A stretch of 58,863 nucleotides of DNA from assembly GCA_017460515.1 (NCBI GenBank), contig JAFUAY010000026.1, positions 1 through 58,863 on the forward strand. Reading direction: 5' to 3'. This DNA is from Prevotella sp. (GTDB lineage: Bacteria > Bacteroidota > Bacteroidia > Bacteroidales > Bacteroidaceae). Every line of letters begins with the position of its first letter. The stretch's first letter is position 1. The translations under genes and the position numbers were made by a program. Positions 23,319 through 32,559 of this stretch are shown here, one piece after another. A model generated the notes under the pieces. That model ran no database searches. It saw only the letters and a program-made list of their open reading frames with translations, and had not been told where the DNA came from.

Positions 23319-25877
23319 ATGACAAGTCAGTTTTCACATAAAGTATCAGAAATACTCGCCTACAGCCGCGAAGAAGCAGCGCGCCTGGCCAGTTCGTCAG
23401 TAGGTCCTGAACACCTGCTGCTGGGCATGATGCGCATGAAGGAAGGACCCGTCATCGACGTGTTCCACCGCCTCCGCCTGAACCTGCAGTCGGTAAAGAC
23501 TGAACTGGAGACAAAGGTGAGGCGCGACGAACTGGGAATGCCCATCCACACACAGGATCTGGTGCTCAACGAGCGGGCGTCAAACATCCTGAAGCTGGCG
23601 GTGCTGGAAGCCCGTATACAACACCTCACGAAAGTAGACGAACAACACCTGCTGCTGGCTATCCTGCACGACCAGACGGCCAACGGCGCAAAACAAATAT
23701 TGGAATTTCACAACATGAACTACGAAGACGTACTGAGCCTGATGCGCTCACAACAATCGCAAAACAGCATTAAGAACGACATAGGACTGCCTGAGGACGA
23801 AGACGACGAGGATTTCGAGACCGCAGGCGCTCTCAGCGGACGCAACTCTACCAATGGCAGCAGCACCCAGACGGCACAGAAGAAAGAATCTGACACCCCC
23901 GTGCTCGACAATTTCTCGACCGACCTCACCGTAGCTGCCGCAGAAGGTAAGCTGGATCCTGTGGTGGGGCGTGAGCGTGAGATGCAGCGCGTTATTGAGA
24001 TACTGGGCCGTCGGAAGAAGAACAACCCTATCCTGATAGGCGAACCTGGCGTGGGCAAGAGTGCCATCGTAGAAGGATTGGCACAACTCATCGCACAGCA
24101 CAAGACGTCGCCGATGTTCTTCAACAAACGACTGGTCAGCCTCGATATGACTGCCATTGTGGCAGGCACGAAGTATCGCGGACAGTTCGAGGAGCGTATA
24201 CGCGCCCTGCTCAAAGAAATTGAAAACGATCCCAATATCATTGTGTTCATCGATGAGATACATACACTCATCGGAGCCGGTTCTTCGCCTGGAACGATGG
24301 ACGCTGCCAACATCATGAAACCTGCATTGGCACGAGGCACCATACAGTGTATCGGAGCTACCACACTCGACGAATATCGCAACTCTATCGAGAAAGACGG
24401 GGCATTGGAGCGCCGCTTCCAGAAGGTAGTCGTTGAGCCTACCACACGTGATGAAACGCTGCAGATTCTGCGCAATATTAAGGACCGCTACGAACATCAC
24501 CACCACGTTGACTATACTGACGAGGCACTGGAGGCGTGTGTCAAATTGACAGAACGATATGTCACTGACAGAGCCTTCCCTGACAAAGCCATCGATGCAA
24601 TGGATGAGGCTGGTTCGCGCATACATCTTTCACACGCCCAGATTCCGCCCATCATCCAGGAAAAGGAGAAGGAACTGGCTCGCGTACTGGAGAAGAAAAA
24701 GTTGGCCGTGCAAAACCAGAACTTCGAGTTGGCTGCCAGTTATCGCGACAAACAGACGGAGCTGGAAGCTAACCTCGCTATGATGAGAAACGATTGGACA
24801 AACGGTTCAATGGAAGACCGTCAACAGGTTGATGCTGAGACGATTGCAAACGTTGTCTCAATGATGACTGGAGTGCCCGTGCAGAAGATGGCCGACGAGG
24901 AAGGCATCCGCCTGAAGGGAATGGCTACCTCACTGAAAGCTGCCGTCATCGCTCAGGATAAAGCTATCGACAAGATGGTGAAAGCCATCCAGCGTAACCG
25001 TGTGGGCTTGAAGGACCCCAACCATCCCATCGGCGTGTTTATGTTCCTGGGGCCTACAGGTGTGGGAAAGACTTATCTAGCCAAGAAGCTCGCTGAGTTC
25101 ATGTTTGGCTCGGCCGACTCGTTAATCCGTATCGACATGAGCGAATATACAGAATCATTCAATGTCTCACGCCTGATTGGTGCGCCTCCAGGATACGTGG
25201 GTTATGAGGAAGGCGGACAGCTCACTGAACGGGTTCGTCGCCGTCCCTATTCCATCGTGCTGCTCGACGAGATTGAGAAAGCCCACGGCAACGTGTTCAA
25301 CCTGTTGCTGCAGGTGCTCGACGAGGGAAGGCTAACTGACGGCAACGGACGGTTCGTCGACTTCCGTAATACGGTGATTATCATGACCTCGAACGCAGGT
25401 ACACGACAGCTGAAGGACTTTGGACGTGGTGTGGGATTTACGGCAGGAGCACTCAGTACGAATATGAATGAGAAGGACAAGGAACACGCTCGCAGCATCG
25501 TACAGAAAGCACTCTCCAAGCAGTTCTCGCCTGAATTCCTTAACCGCTTGGATGAAATCATTACCTTCGACCAGCTGGACCTCACTGCCATCAAGCAAAT
25601 TGTCGACATCGAACTGCGTGCACTCTGGAAACGCATTGATGATATGGGCTATAAAGTTGAACTTACCGACGATGCCAAGCAGTTCGTGGCCGAACGCGGC
25701 TATGACGTGCAATTCGGTGCTCGACCCTTGAAACGCGCCATCCAGAACTATATCGAGGATGGTGTGGCAGAGATGATTATCAACGACGATCTGCCATTGG
25801 GTGCTACCATTCGCATCTCCAAGGCAGACGACAAAGAAGAGTTAAAGTTCGAAAAATGTTTGGAAGTTAACGAATAA
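23319..25877 (+). CDS. clpC: ClpC-type AAA+ unfoldase
   Basis: The ATPase partner of ClpP, unfolding damaged or tagged proteins. The 852 residues have the standard order: two Clp_N repeats (1-150, SSVGPEHLLLGMMR), a linker, AAA1 with Walker A GEPGVGKSA near 241, a UVR-type coiled motif near 445-480 (QNQNFELAASYRDKQ), which marks ClpC rather than ClpA or ClpB, and AAA2 with GPTGVGKTY near 578. The ClpP-docking loop region follows. It is preceded by arrays of 22-bp repeats and a sigma-54-like promoter, suggesting regulation apart from the housekeeping sigma factor. It is followed by rpoD with its own promoter. Confidence 0.96.
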   Translation: MTSQFSHKVSEILAYSREEAARLASSSVGPEHLLLGMMRMKEGPVIDVFHRLRLNLQSVKTELETKVRRDELGMPIHTQDLVLNERASNILKLAVLEARIQHLTKVDEQHLLLAILHDQTANGAKQILEFHNMNYEDVLSLMRSQQSQNSIKNDIGLPEDEDDEDFETAGALSGRNSTNGSSTQTAQKKESDTPVLDNFSTDLTVAAAEGKLDPVVGREREMQRVIEILGRRKKNNPILIGEPGVGKSAIVEGLAQLIAQHKTSPMFFNKRLVSLDMTAIVAGTKYRGQFEERIRALLKEIENDPNIIVFIDEIHTLIGAGSSPGTMDAANIMKPALARGTIQCIGATTLDEYRNSIEKDGALERRFQKVVVEPTTRDETLQILRNIKDRYEHHHHVDYTDEALEACVKLTERYVTDRAFPDKAIDAMDEAGSRIHLSHAQIPPIIQEKEKELARVLEKKKLAVQNQNFELAASYRDKQTELEANLAMMRNDWTNGSMEDRQQVDAETIANVVSMMTGVPVQKMADEEGIRLKGMATSLKAAVIAQDKAIDKMVKAIQRNRVGLKDPNHPIGVFMFLGPTGVGKTYLAKKLAEFMFGSADSLIRIDMSEYTESFNVSRLIGAPPGYVGYEEGGQLTERVRRRPYSIVLLDEIEKAHGNVFNLLLQVLDEGRLTDGNGRFVDFRNTVIIMTSNAGTRQLKDFGRGVGFTAGALSTNMNEKDKEHARSIVQKALSKQFSPEFLNRLDEIITFDQLDLTAIKQIVDIELRALWKRIDDMGYKVELTDDAKQFVAERGYDVQFGARPLKRAIQNYIEDGVAEMIINDDLPLGATIRISKADDKEELKFEKCLEVNE

Positions 25878-25890
25878 TTTTGTAACTTTG
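25859..25890 (+). promoter_or_regulatory. rpoD promoter
   Basis: TTTG at 25859-25862, a 20-base spacer and TAACTTTG at 25883-25890 form a full Bacteroidetes promoter. It overlaps the end of clpC and leaves a 5' leader of about 70 bases. Confidence 0.75.
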
Positions 25891-25965
25891 CAGCCGAAAA
25901 TCAAGCGTATAGGATATATATCGTTGAATAACAGAAGGTTAGCTAACATTTTTAGGTATTAAGGA

Positions 25966-26838
25966 ATGAGACAACTTAAGATTCAGAAGAGCATTACCAA
26001 CCGTTCGAGCGAAGCACTCGACAAGTACCTCGTAGAAATTGGTCGTGCTCCACTTATCAGCATCGATGAAGAGATTGAACTGGCACAGAAAATCCGTAAG
26101 GGCGGATTGGAGGGCGAGCGCGCCAAAGACAAACTTGTAACCGCCAACCTGCGATTCGTGGTTTCAGTAGCCAAGCAGTATCAGCACCAAGGACTGACAC
26201 TGACCGACTTGATCGATGAGGGTAACATAGGACTGATTAAAGCCGCACAGAAGTTCGACGAGACGCGTGGCTTTAAGTTCATCTCGTATGCGGTATGGTG
26301 GATTCGTCAGAGCATCCTCCAAGCTATTGCTGAGCAGAGCCGCATCGTCCGCCTGCCGCTGAATCAGGTTGGCTCACTCAATAAGATTAGTCATGAGATC
26401 AATAAGTTCGAGCAGGTCAACCAGCGCCACCCGTCAGTGAGTGAATTGGCAGAACTGACCGATATTGACGAGGAGAAGATTGGACAATCCATGATGGCAG
26501 ACGGTCACCACGTGTCTATCGATGCTCCTTTCCAAGATGGAGAAGACAACTGCATGCTCGACGTGATGGCGTCAGGCGACGATTCTCGTACCGATCGCCA
26601 GGTCGACCATGAATCAATGGCACAGGAACTGAACACAGTGCTGAACAAGGTGCTGAAAGAGCGCGAGATCACCATCATCCGCGAGTGCTTCGGCATCGGT
26701 TGCCACGAGAAAGGTCTTGAAGAGATTGGCGACCAGCTGGGTCTTACGCGTGAGCGCGTTCGTCAGATTCGCGAGAAGAGCATCGCCAAGCTTCGCGACT
26801 CAGGCAACGCCCGCATCCTCATGAAATACTTAGGATAG
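25966..26838 (+). CDS. rpoD: Primary RNA polymerase sigma factor (sigma-70 family)
   Basis: A 290-residue sigma factor of the short Bacteroidetes primary type (sigma-ABfr), lacking the long region 1.1. Region 1.2 is at the N-terminus (SSEALDKYLVEIGRAPLI). Region 2 is near 85-135 (DLIDEGNIGLIKAAQKFD; FKFISYAVWWIRQSI), region 3 follows, and region 4 is at about 245-285 (LTRERVRQIREKSIAKLR). This factor should read the TAnnTTTG promoters seen across the window. Being monocistronic behind its own promoter fits a housekeeping role. Confidence 0.96.
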   Translation: MRQLKIQKSITNRSSEALDKYLVEIGRAPLISIDEEIELAQKIRKGGLEGERAKDKLVTANLRFVVSVAKQYQHQGLTLTDLIDEGNIGLIKAAQKFDETRGFKFISYAVWWIRQSILQAIAEQSRIVRLPLNQVGSLNKISHEINKFEQVNQRHPSVSELAELTDIDEEKIGQSMMADGHHVSIDAPFQDGEDNCMLDVMASGDDSRTDRQVDHESMAQELNTVLNKVLKEREITIIRECFGIGCHEKGLEEIGDQLGLTRERVRQIREKSIAKLRDSGNARILMKYLG

Positions 26839-26896
26839 TGTGCCAAGCTGTTTTGCCGCATAGTAATTAGTGTGCCAAGCGGTTCTGCCGCTTGGA
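26838..26896. repeat. Duplicated GC-rich dyad after rpoD
   Basis: GTGTGCCAAGC-G/T-GTT..TGCCGC occurs twice (26838-26859 and 26870-26891), 32 bases apart. The second copy forms a hairpin CCAAGCGG/CCGCTTGG around a short loop. It may help end rpoD transcripts, though no T-run follows. Confidence 0.65.
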
Positions 26897-26909
26897 AAAA
26901 CAAGCACTC

Positions 26910-27500
26910 ATGAATCAAGATTCCATCAGAAACGGCTTTAAGAATAGTCCACGGCTTAAACGGCTTGTGGACTTCTTTGTTATGAACCAGACACTGACAC
27001 GCCCACGATGGTACATTCGGCTGTTGGCGCCTCTCTACCAGCATCGCGGACGAGGCAGCGTCATCTACAGTTCAGTTAGGATGGACACACCGCCCTACCG
27101 TCGCTTCTCGTTGGGTAGAAAGAGTGTCATCGAGTCGTTTTCATGCGTCAACAATGCCGTTGGCGACGTCGTGATAGGTGACCGCACACGCATCGGACTT
27201 CATAACACAATTATTGGTCCTGTCACCATAGGAAGCGATGTCAATCTGGCACAAGGCGTAGTTGTAACAGCACTTAATCATAACTTTAGCATCAAAGAGG
27301 AAACAATTGGGAATCAAGGCGTTTCAACTGCACAAATTATTATTGATGATGATGTCTGGATAGGTGCAAACGCCGTCATTCTGCCGGGTGTCCATATAGG
27401 TCGCCACTCAGTTGTTGCTGCTGGTGCTGTAGTCACCAAAGATGTTCCTCCGCGTACAGTCGTGGCTGGCGTCCCGGCAACTGTAATAAAGAACATTTAA
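26910..27500 (+). CDS. Left-handed beta-helix acyltransferase
   Basis: A 196-residue hexapeptide-repeat protein of the maltose/galactoside O-acetyltransferase-like group. Repeats run from about residue 75 ([20 protein letters not shown]) to the C-terminus ([19 protein letters not shown], then [10 protein letters not shown]). The His near TALNHNF is the likely catalytic one. It should move an acetyl or other acyl group onto a sugar or cell-surface precursor. A TTG start at 26892 is possible but falls in the preceding hairpin, so the ATG at 26910 is preferred. It lies alone after rpoD. Confidence 0.85.
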   Translation: MNQDSIRNGFKNSPRLKRLVDFFVMNQTLTRPRWYIRLLAPLYQHRGRGSVIYSSVRMDTPPYRRFSLGRKSVIESFSCVNNAVGDVVIGDRTRIGLHNTIIGPVTIGSDVNLAQGVVVTALNHNFSIKEETIGNQGVSTAQIIIDDDVWIGANAVILPGVHIGRHSVVAAGAVVTKDVPPRTVVAGVPATVIKNI

Positions 27501-27530
27501 GGCCCTTATGGAAAACTTTCCATAGAAAAT

Positions 27531-27561
27531 TTTGCCAGTTCGTTTTTTTATAGTACCTTTG
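27531..27561 (+). promoter_or_regulatory. Promoter of the esterase/rhamnosidase operon
   Basis: TTTG at 27531-27534, a 19-base spacer and TACCTTTG at 27554-27561, followed by a 50-base leader rich in A. A good match to the Bacteroidetes pattern. Confidence 0.75.
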
Positions 27562-27614
27562 CATTGCTTTAGCAAAAACAAAAAACAACTACTTTAAACA
27601 AACTCACAAAAGCG

Positions 27615-28841
27615 ATGAAAAAGTACTTAGCAGCCCTAGTGGCATTCATGCCCATCATGATGATGGCACAGACATTTGATTTCGACATGACAAAGTCGCA
27701 ACCTGTCTATAACGAACAGGATGGCTTTGGCTATGACATTTTGCCTGCACCTGATGCCAAGAAATCCGCACCTTTCTATTTCTCTGTAAAAGTGCCTGAC
27801 GGAAACTATCGTGTCAAGATAGTTCTGGGCGGCAAGAAGAATGGCAGCACTATCGTCCGTGCAGAAGGCAGACGCATGTTGACCGACATCATCACCACTC
27901 CCAAGAAGAAGGACTCGGAAACAGTTGAGTTCACCGTCAACAAGCGTTCACCACAGATTGACAAGGATAAGCGCGTCAAAATCAAGGAGCGCGAGAAGGA
28001 GTATCTGGCTTGGGACAACAAGCTAACACTGGAGTTCAACGGCGAGAACCCCGATGTCACGAGCATACATATCGAACCTGCCGACGTGCCTACCATCTAC
28101 CTGTGCGGCAACTCAACCGTAGTCGACCAGAATAACGAGCCCTGGGCTTCGTGGGGACAGATGATCACACGCTGGTTCGGCCCTGAGGTAGCCATATCCA
28201 ATCATGCTGAAAGCGGCTTGACAGCACGCACATTCATTGGTGCATACCGTCTGGATAAGATACTCTCCACGCTGAAAAAGGGCGATTATGTATTCGTAGA
28301 GTTCGGCCATAACGATGAGAAAGAAAAGCGCCCAGGCGATGGCGCGTGGTATCACTACCAGTACCAGCTGAAAATATTCGTTGATCAAGTACGTGCAAAA
28401 GGTGCCGACATCGTATTCTGCACGCCTACACAGCGACGCCAGTTCACCCCTGACGGCAAGGCTATCAGAAACACGCATGGCGACTTCCCCGCTGCGATGA
28501 AGATGGTAGCCGAGAAAGAAAATGTGCCCCTCATCGACCTGAACAAGATGACTACCGACTTGTATCTGGCTGTAGGACCCGAGGAATCAAAGCACATGCT
28601 GGTACACTACCCTGCCGAAATGTATGGACGCAAGTTGGAAGACAACACGCACTTCAACCCCTTTGGCGCATACGAGGTAGCCAAATGCGTGGTGATGGGA
28701 ATGAAACAGCTACAACTGCCTATCGTACAGTATCTGCGCACTGACTGGCAAGATTTCAATCCTGCTCAGCCAGACGATTGGAAAGCCTTCAAATGGGTTC
28801 CCGCGCCATTGGTTGACAACTTAAAGCCTGACGGCAATTAA
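27615..28841 (+). CDS. SGNH-type rhamnogalacturonan acetylesterase-like protein
   Basis: A 408-residue secreted enzyme with a signal peptide (1-18, ending MAQ). Residues 20-135 are a beta-rich, galactose-binding-like module. The SGNH hydrolase follows: block I YLCGNSTVVDQ (Ser in G-N-S), block III VEFGHND, and block V DNTHFNPFGAYE with the catalytic Asp-His. The match is to CE12-like esterases that remove acetyl groups from rhamnogalacturonan. The next gene, a GH106-like rhamnosidase, supports pectin side-chain breakdown. There is no SusC/SusD pair or regulator, so this is not a full polysaccharide utilisation locus. Confidence 0.88.
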   Translation: MKKYLAALVAFMPIMMMAQTFDFDMTKSQPVYNEQDGFGYDILPAPDAKKSAPFYFSVKVPDGNYRVKIVLGGKKNGSTIVRAEGRRMLTDIITTPKKKDSETVEFTVNKRSPQIDKDKRVKIKEREKEYLAWDNKLTLEFNGENPDVTSIHIEPADVPTIYLCGNSTVVDQNNEPWASWGQMITRWFGPEVAISNHAESGLTARTFIGAYRLDKILSTLKKGDYVFVEFGHNDEKEKRPGDGAWYHYQYQLKIFVDQVRAKGADIVFCTPTQRRQFTPDGKAIRNTHGDFPAAMKMVAEKENVPLIDLNKMTTDLYLAVGPEESKHMLVHYPAEMYGRKLEDNTHFNPFGAYEVAKCVVMGMKQLQLPIVQYLRTDWQDFNPAQPDDWKAFKWVPAPLVDNLKPDGN

Positions 28842-28883
28842 TTGATTCAGAAACAACTGACACGAATCTAACGGCAAGAAGTA

Positions 28884-31502
28884 ATGAAAAAGTTTCTTTC
28901 AATCATATCACTCATCATGCTGACCACGACGGCAATGGCACAATCGTGGCCAACACCCACCACAGAAGCCAAGCCTGGCACACGCTGGTGGTGGCTGGGA
29001 TCAGCTGTTGATAAAGAGAACCTGCAATGGAATCTCAATGAATATGCCAAGCACGGCATCGGAGCCGTCGAGATTACACCGCTTTATGGTGTGCAAGGCA
29101 ATCAGGCCAACAATATCCAATATCTTTCCGACCAATGGATGGACATGCTTCGCTATACACAGGAGCAATGTCAGCGTAACGGCATCGAGATTGGAATGGC
29201 CACAGGCACAGGATGGCCTTTCGGCGGTCCTTGGGTGCCACTGAAAGAATCGGCTTGCAAAGTGGTCTTCGTAGAGAAAGAGTTCAAAGGCAACGAGACT
29301 GCTGACATAGACATCTCCATCGCCAACGAGAAAGACCGCAAGAACGCATTCCTCGACAAGGTGATGCTCTATGCTGATGGTAAGGCAATTGATGTCACTG
29401 ACCTGGTAAAAGACGGCAAGGTGTCTCTTAAACCTTATATATCAACCCAAAAAACTCAAACCTCAAACCTCAAATCCCAAGCCTTTAAACTGATTGCCGT
29501 CTATATCAAGTACGGCGTGATGAAGGTGAAACGAGCTGCCCCTGGTGGCGAAGGACTGGTCATCGACCACTTCGACAAAACAGCTGTCAGAAACTATCTG
29601 AAACATATAGAACAGGCGTTTGAGCGCACCAAGACGCCCTACCCTCACACATTCTTCAATGACTCTTATGAGGTGAGTGAAGGCGACTGGACACCTACAC
29701 TCTTCACGGAGTTCAAAGCACGCAGAGGCTATCAGTTGGAGGATTATCTGCCACAATTGATTGCAAGAGAACAGAAGGTGCTGAGCGACTATCGCGAAAC
29801 ACTGGGCGACCTGGTGCTGGAGAACTTCACAGAGCAATGGACGGCTTGGGCACACAGTCACGGAGCCATCACTCGCAATCAGGCTCACGGCTCTCCTGCC
29901 AACCTCATTGACTGTTATGCGGCTGTCGACATCCCTGAGATTGAAGGATTCGGCCTGTCCGATTTGGGAATCAAAGGGCTGCGTCAGGATCCAGGAAAAA
30001 CACGCAAGAACGATAGCGACTTCTCTATGCTGAAATATGCTCCCTCGGCTGCACATATCTGTGGAAAGCCCTATACATCGAGTGAGACGTTCACTTGGCT
30101 GACAGAGCATTTCCGTACGTCGCTCTCACAACTGAAGCCCGATATCGACTTGATGTTCTGTGCAGGCGTCAACCACATGTTCTTCCACGGAACCTGCTAT
30201 TCTCCACGCAATGATGAATGGCCCGGTTGGAAGTTCTATGCCTCTATCGACATGAGTCCTACGAACAGCATCTGGCGCGACGCTCCCTATTTTATGGAGT
30301 ATGTGGAGCGCTGTCAGAGTTTCCTGCAGATGGGACAGCCGGACAACGACTTCATTGTCTATCTCCCCATTCGCGATATGTGGAAACAGAACAAGGGCAA
30401 GTTGCTGATGCAGTTCTCTATCCATGCAATGGGTAAGTTGGCACCCGACTTCATCAAGAGTGTCCTGGAGATAGATAAAGCAGGTTTCGACTGCGACTAT
30501 ATCTCAGAGAAATATATCCTCACTACCCAATTCGTCGACGGAATGCTGCAGACGGCTGCAGGCACACGCTATAAAGGACTGATTATTCCTGGTACTGGCG
30601 AAATGCCGGAGAGGGTCAAGAAGCACATCGATGAACTGAAAGCACAAGGAGCCCGTATCATCTACGGCACGAAGGCTGCCGACTTAGCGAAAGCTGCCCG
30701 CCCAGAACAGATTCGTACCGATTGCGGCTTGAAGACGATTCGTCGTAAGAACGCCAACGGCTACCATTATTTCATTGCGAACCTGACACCAAACGACATT
30801 CATCAAAAAGTTCAGCTGGCTGTGCCCTTCAAGAGTGCAACATGGTTCAACCCATTAAACGGTGACATTACAGAGGCAGCTGTGGAAAACGGGCAACTGG
30901 ATATTTGTCTCAGAAGTGGAGAGTCAATGATTCTGCAGACCTTTAATGAAAAGAATACTGCCAACGAAAAAGTCTCTTCACCAACTGCGAAGACAGCACC
31001 TTCTACAATCACCATCAATGGTCCTTGGACACTCACATTTACAGAAGAAGCACCAAAGGTTGACAAGACTTACACGCTGAACAAGCTTCAGACGTGGGAA
31101 ACACTTGACGAACAAACAGCCGTCACAATGGGAACGGGTATTTATACGACGAAGTTCAAACTGTCAAAGAAAGACAATCCACAAGCCCAGTGGATGATTG
31201 ACTTAGGCGATGTGCGCGAATCGGCCCGTGTTTATATCAACGGCCAATTTATCGGCTGCGCCTGGTCTGTTCCCTTTATCCTCGATACAAGAGGAACGCT
31301 GAGAGTTGGCGAAAATGAGCTGCGCATAGAAGTAACCAACCTGCCAGCCAACCGTATCAGGGAGCTTGACAGAAAAGGCGTGAAATGGCGCAAGATGGAA
31401 GAAATCAATGTTGTAGACATTAATTATAAGAAAACTCTATACAATGATTGGGAGCTGGTACCCAGCGGGTTGAATGCACCAGTCAAACTAACTAAAATGT
31501 AA
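28884..31502 (+). CDS. GH106-like alpha-L-rhamnosidase
   Basis: An 872-residue secreted glycoside hydrolase with a signal peptide (1-19, ending MAQ). The N-terminal segment TRWWWLGSAVDKENLQWNL and the catalytic-region MATGTGWPFGGPWV are typical of GH106 and its relatives. C-terminal residues about 700-870 form a beta-sandwich with a galactose-binding fold (GDVRESARVYINGQFIGCAW; LRIEVTNLPANRIRELDR). It should release rhamnose from pectin chains in the periplasm. It is shorter than many GH106 proteins (about 1,100). It lies 42 bases after the esterase in the same operon. Confidence 0.85.
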   Translation: MKKFLSIISLIMLTTTAMAQSWPTPTTEAKPGTRWWWLGSAVDKENLQWNLNEYAKHGIGAVEITPLYGVQGNQANNIQYLSDQWMDMLRYTQEQCQRNGIEIGMATGTGWPFGGPWVPLKESACKVVFVEKEFKGNETADIDISIANEKDRKNAFLDKVMLYADGKAIDVTDLVKDGKVSLKPYISTQKTQTSNLKSQAFKLIAVYIKYGVMKVKRAAPGGEGLVIDHFDKTAVRNYLKHIEQAFERTKTPYPHTFFNDSYEVSEGDWTPTLFTEFKARRGYQLEDYLPQLIAREQKVLSDYRETLGDLVLENFTEQWTAWAHSHGAITRNQAHGSPANLIDCYAAVDIPEIEGFGLSDLGIKGLRQDPGKTRKNDSDFSMLKYAPSAAHICGKPYTSSETFTWLTEHFRTSLSQLKPDIDLMFCAGVNHMFFHGTCYSPRNDEWPGWKFYASIDMSPTNSIWRDAPYFMEYVERCQSFLQMGQPDNDFIVYLPIRDMWKQNKGKLLMQFSIHAMGKLAPDFIKSVLEIDKAGFDCDYISEKYILTTQFVDGMLQTAAGTRYKGLIIPGTGEMPERVKKHIDELKAQGARIIYGTKAADLAKAARPEQIRTDCGLKTIRRKNANGYHYFIANLTPNDIHQKVQLAVPFKSATWFNPLNGDITEAAVENGQLDICLRSGESMILQTFNEKNTANEKVSSPTAKTAPSTITINGPWTLTFTEEAPKVDKTYTLNKLQTWETLDEQTAVTMGTGIYTTKFKLSKKDNPQAQWMIDLGDVRESARVYINGQFIGCAWSVPFILDTRGTLRVGENELRIEVTNLPANRIRELDRKGVKWRKMEEINVVDINYKKTLYNDWELVPSGLNAPVKLTKM

Positions 31503-31507
31503 TTATT

Positions 31508-31693
31508 ATGTCAGAATCATCAGGACATCATCATCACCACCATCATAAGATGGACAGTGCTAGTAAATTCAAACGCGAAAGTCTTCTTGCCATCGAGAGA
31601 AGAAAGCAAATTGCAAAATGGGGTAAACGCATACTTGTAGTCATTGCCATCATTATGGGACTGGTTGTTGCTGCTGCCTACACGATTGGCTAA
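31508..31693 (+). CDS. Small His-rich single-pass membrane protein
   Basis: A 61-residue protein starting 5 bases after the rhamnosidase stop. Residues 7-13 are seven consecutive His, followed by a charged helix (SASKFKRESLLAIERRKQIA) and one C-terminal membrane segment (about 41-60, ILVVIAIIMGLVVAAAYTI). There is no signal peptide. The N-terminus, with its natural His run, would face the cytoplasm by the positive-inside rule and could bind Ni, Zn or Cu. From memory, similar small proteins occur in other Bacteroidales; I know no function. Its place beside carbohydrate enzymes may be chance. Confidence 0.7.
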   Translation: MSESSGHHHHHHHKMDSASKFKRESLLAIERRKQIAKWGKRILVVIAIIMGLVVAAAYTIG

Positions 31694-31719
31694 GACAAAA
31701 CGCAGAAGCGCTGGATTTC

Positions 31720-32526
31720 CTATTCAAGGGTAACAATGTCACGATCAGCCAATACTCGGAAACGAGTTCTGGCTTTGTCTAAAGACGCCTTGCTGAGCGG
31801 CACAAAAAGTGCCTGCTCAGTATTTTTATCGCTCTCGACTACTACCCTACCAATAGGATCAATCACCATTGAATGGCCGCAATAACTGGCTAACGGATCA
31901 TCGCCCACCCTGTTCACTGCAATCACATAACACTGATTCTCAATAGCACGGGCTTTCGTCAGCACATCCCATGCTGGGATACGCGAAGAAGGCCAGTTGG
32001 CGACATAGATGATGGCATCGTACTCGCCTGCCAATCCGTAGCGACTCCAAACAGGAAAGCGCAAGTCATAGCAAGTGAGCAGGAGAAAACGAAACTCCTT
32101 CCACGCTACAACCGTATGAGTCTGTCCTGCCTGATAGCTGTCATCTTCATGTCCATAAGAGAAGAGATGATGCTTGTCATAGAAGAATACGTGATCAGGA
32201 GTCATAAAATAATGACGATTGCGGCAACTGCCGTCATGTAGACGGACAGCAAGGCTGCCACTAAGAGCACAAGCACATCGGCGCGCCTGCTCCTGCATCC
32301 ACCGAAGGGCAATACTGTCTTGCTCGTGTTCTATCACTTGCTCAGCAGATCGAACATCATCTGGTGAATTCCCCTCTTGGATATCGGTCAAGAACCCTGT
32401 TGACCACATCTCAGGAAGTACATATAAATCGGCTCCAGGATGTTTGCCCATCAGCATTTCCGCTCGACGGATATTCTCTTGAATGTCTTTCCACTGGATA
32501 TCTAACTGGAGAAGTACTACTTGCAT
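31720..32526 (-). CDS. Nitrilase-family omega-amidase-like hydrolase
   Basis: A 268-residue carbon-nitrogen hydrolase with the Glu-Lys-Cys triad: Glu in LPEMWSTGF (about residue 40), Lys in FFYDKHHLFSYGHED and Cys in LLTCYDLRFPVW. The YDLRFP neighbourhood and overall length point to the omega-amidase/YafV group, which hydrolyses alpha-ketoglutaramate or alpha-ketosuccinamate from glutamine transamination. It lies 33 bases after trmN6 on the minus strand and is probably cotranscribed with it. Confidence 0.88.
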   Translation of the reverse strand: MQVVLLQLDIQWKDIQENIRRAEMLMGKHPGADLYVLPEMWSTGFLTDIQEGNSPDDVRSAEQVIEHEQDSIALRWMQEQARRCACALSGSLAVRLHDGSCRNRHYFMTPDHVFFYDKHHLFSYGHEDDSYQAGQTHTVVAWKEFRFLLLTCYDLRFPVWSRYGLAGEYDAIIYVANWPSSRIPAWDVLTKARAIENQCYVIAVNRVGDDPLASYCGHSMVIDPIGRVVVESDKNTEQALFVPLSKASLDKARTRFRVLADRDIVTLE

Positions 32527-32559
32527 ATCGTTTATCAGAATAAAGGATTAACAGGTGGA

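Noticed and set aside
23748-24626. 292-codon open frame antisense to clpC
   Set aside because: Shadow of clpC; no independent motif or promoter.
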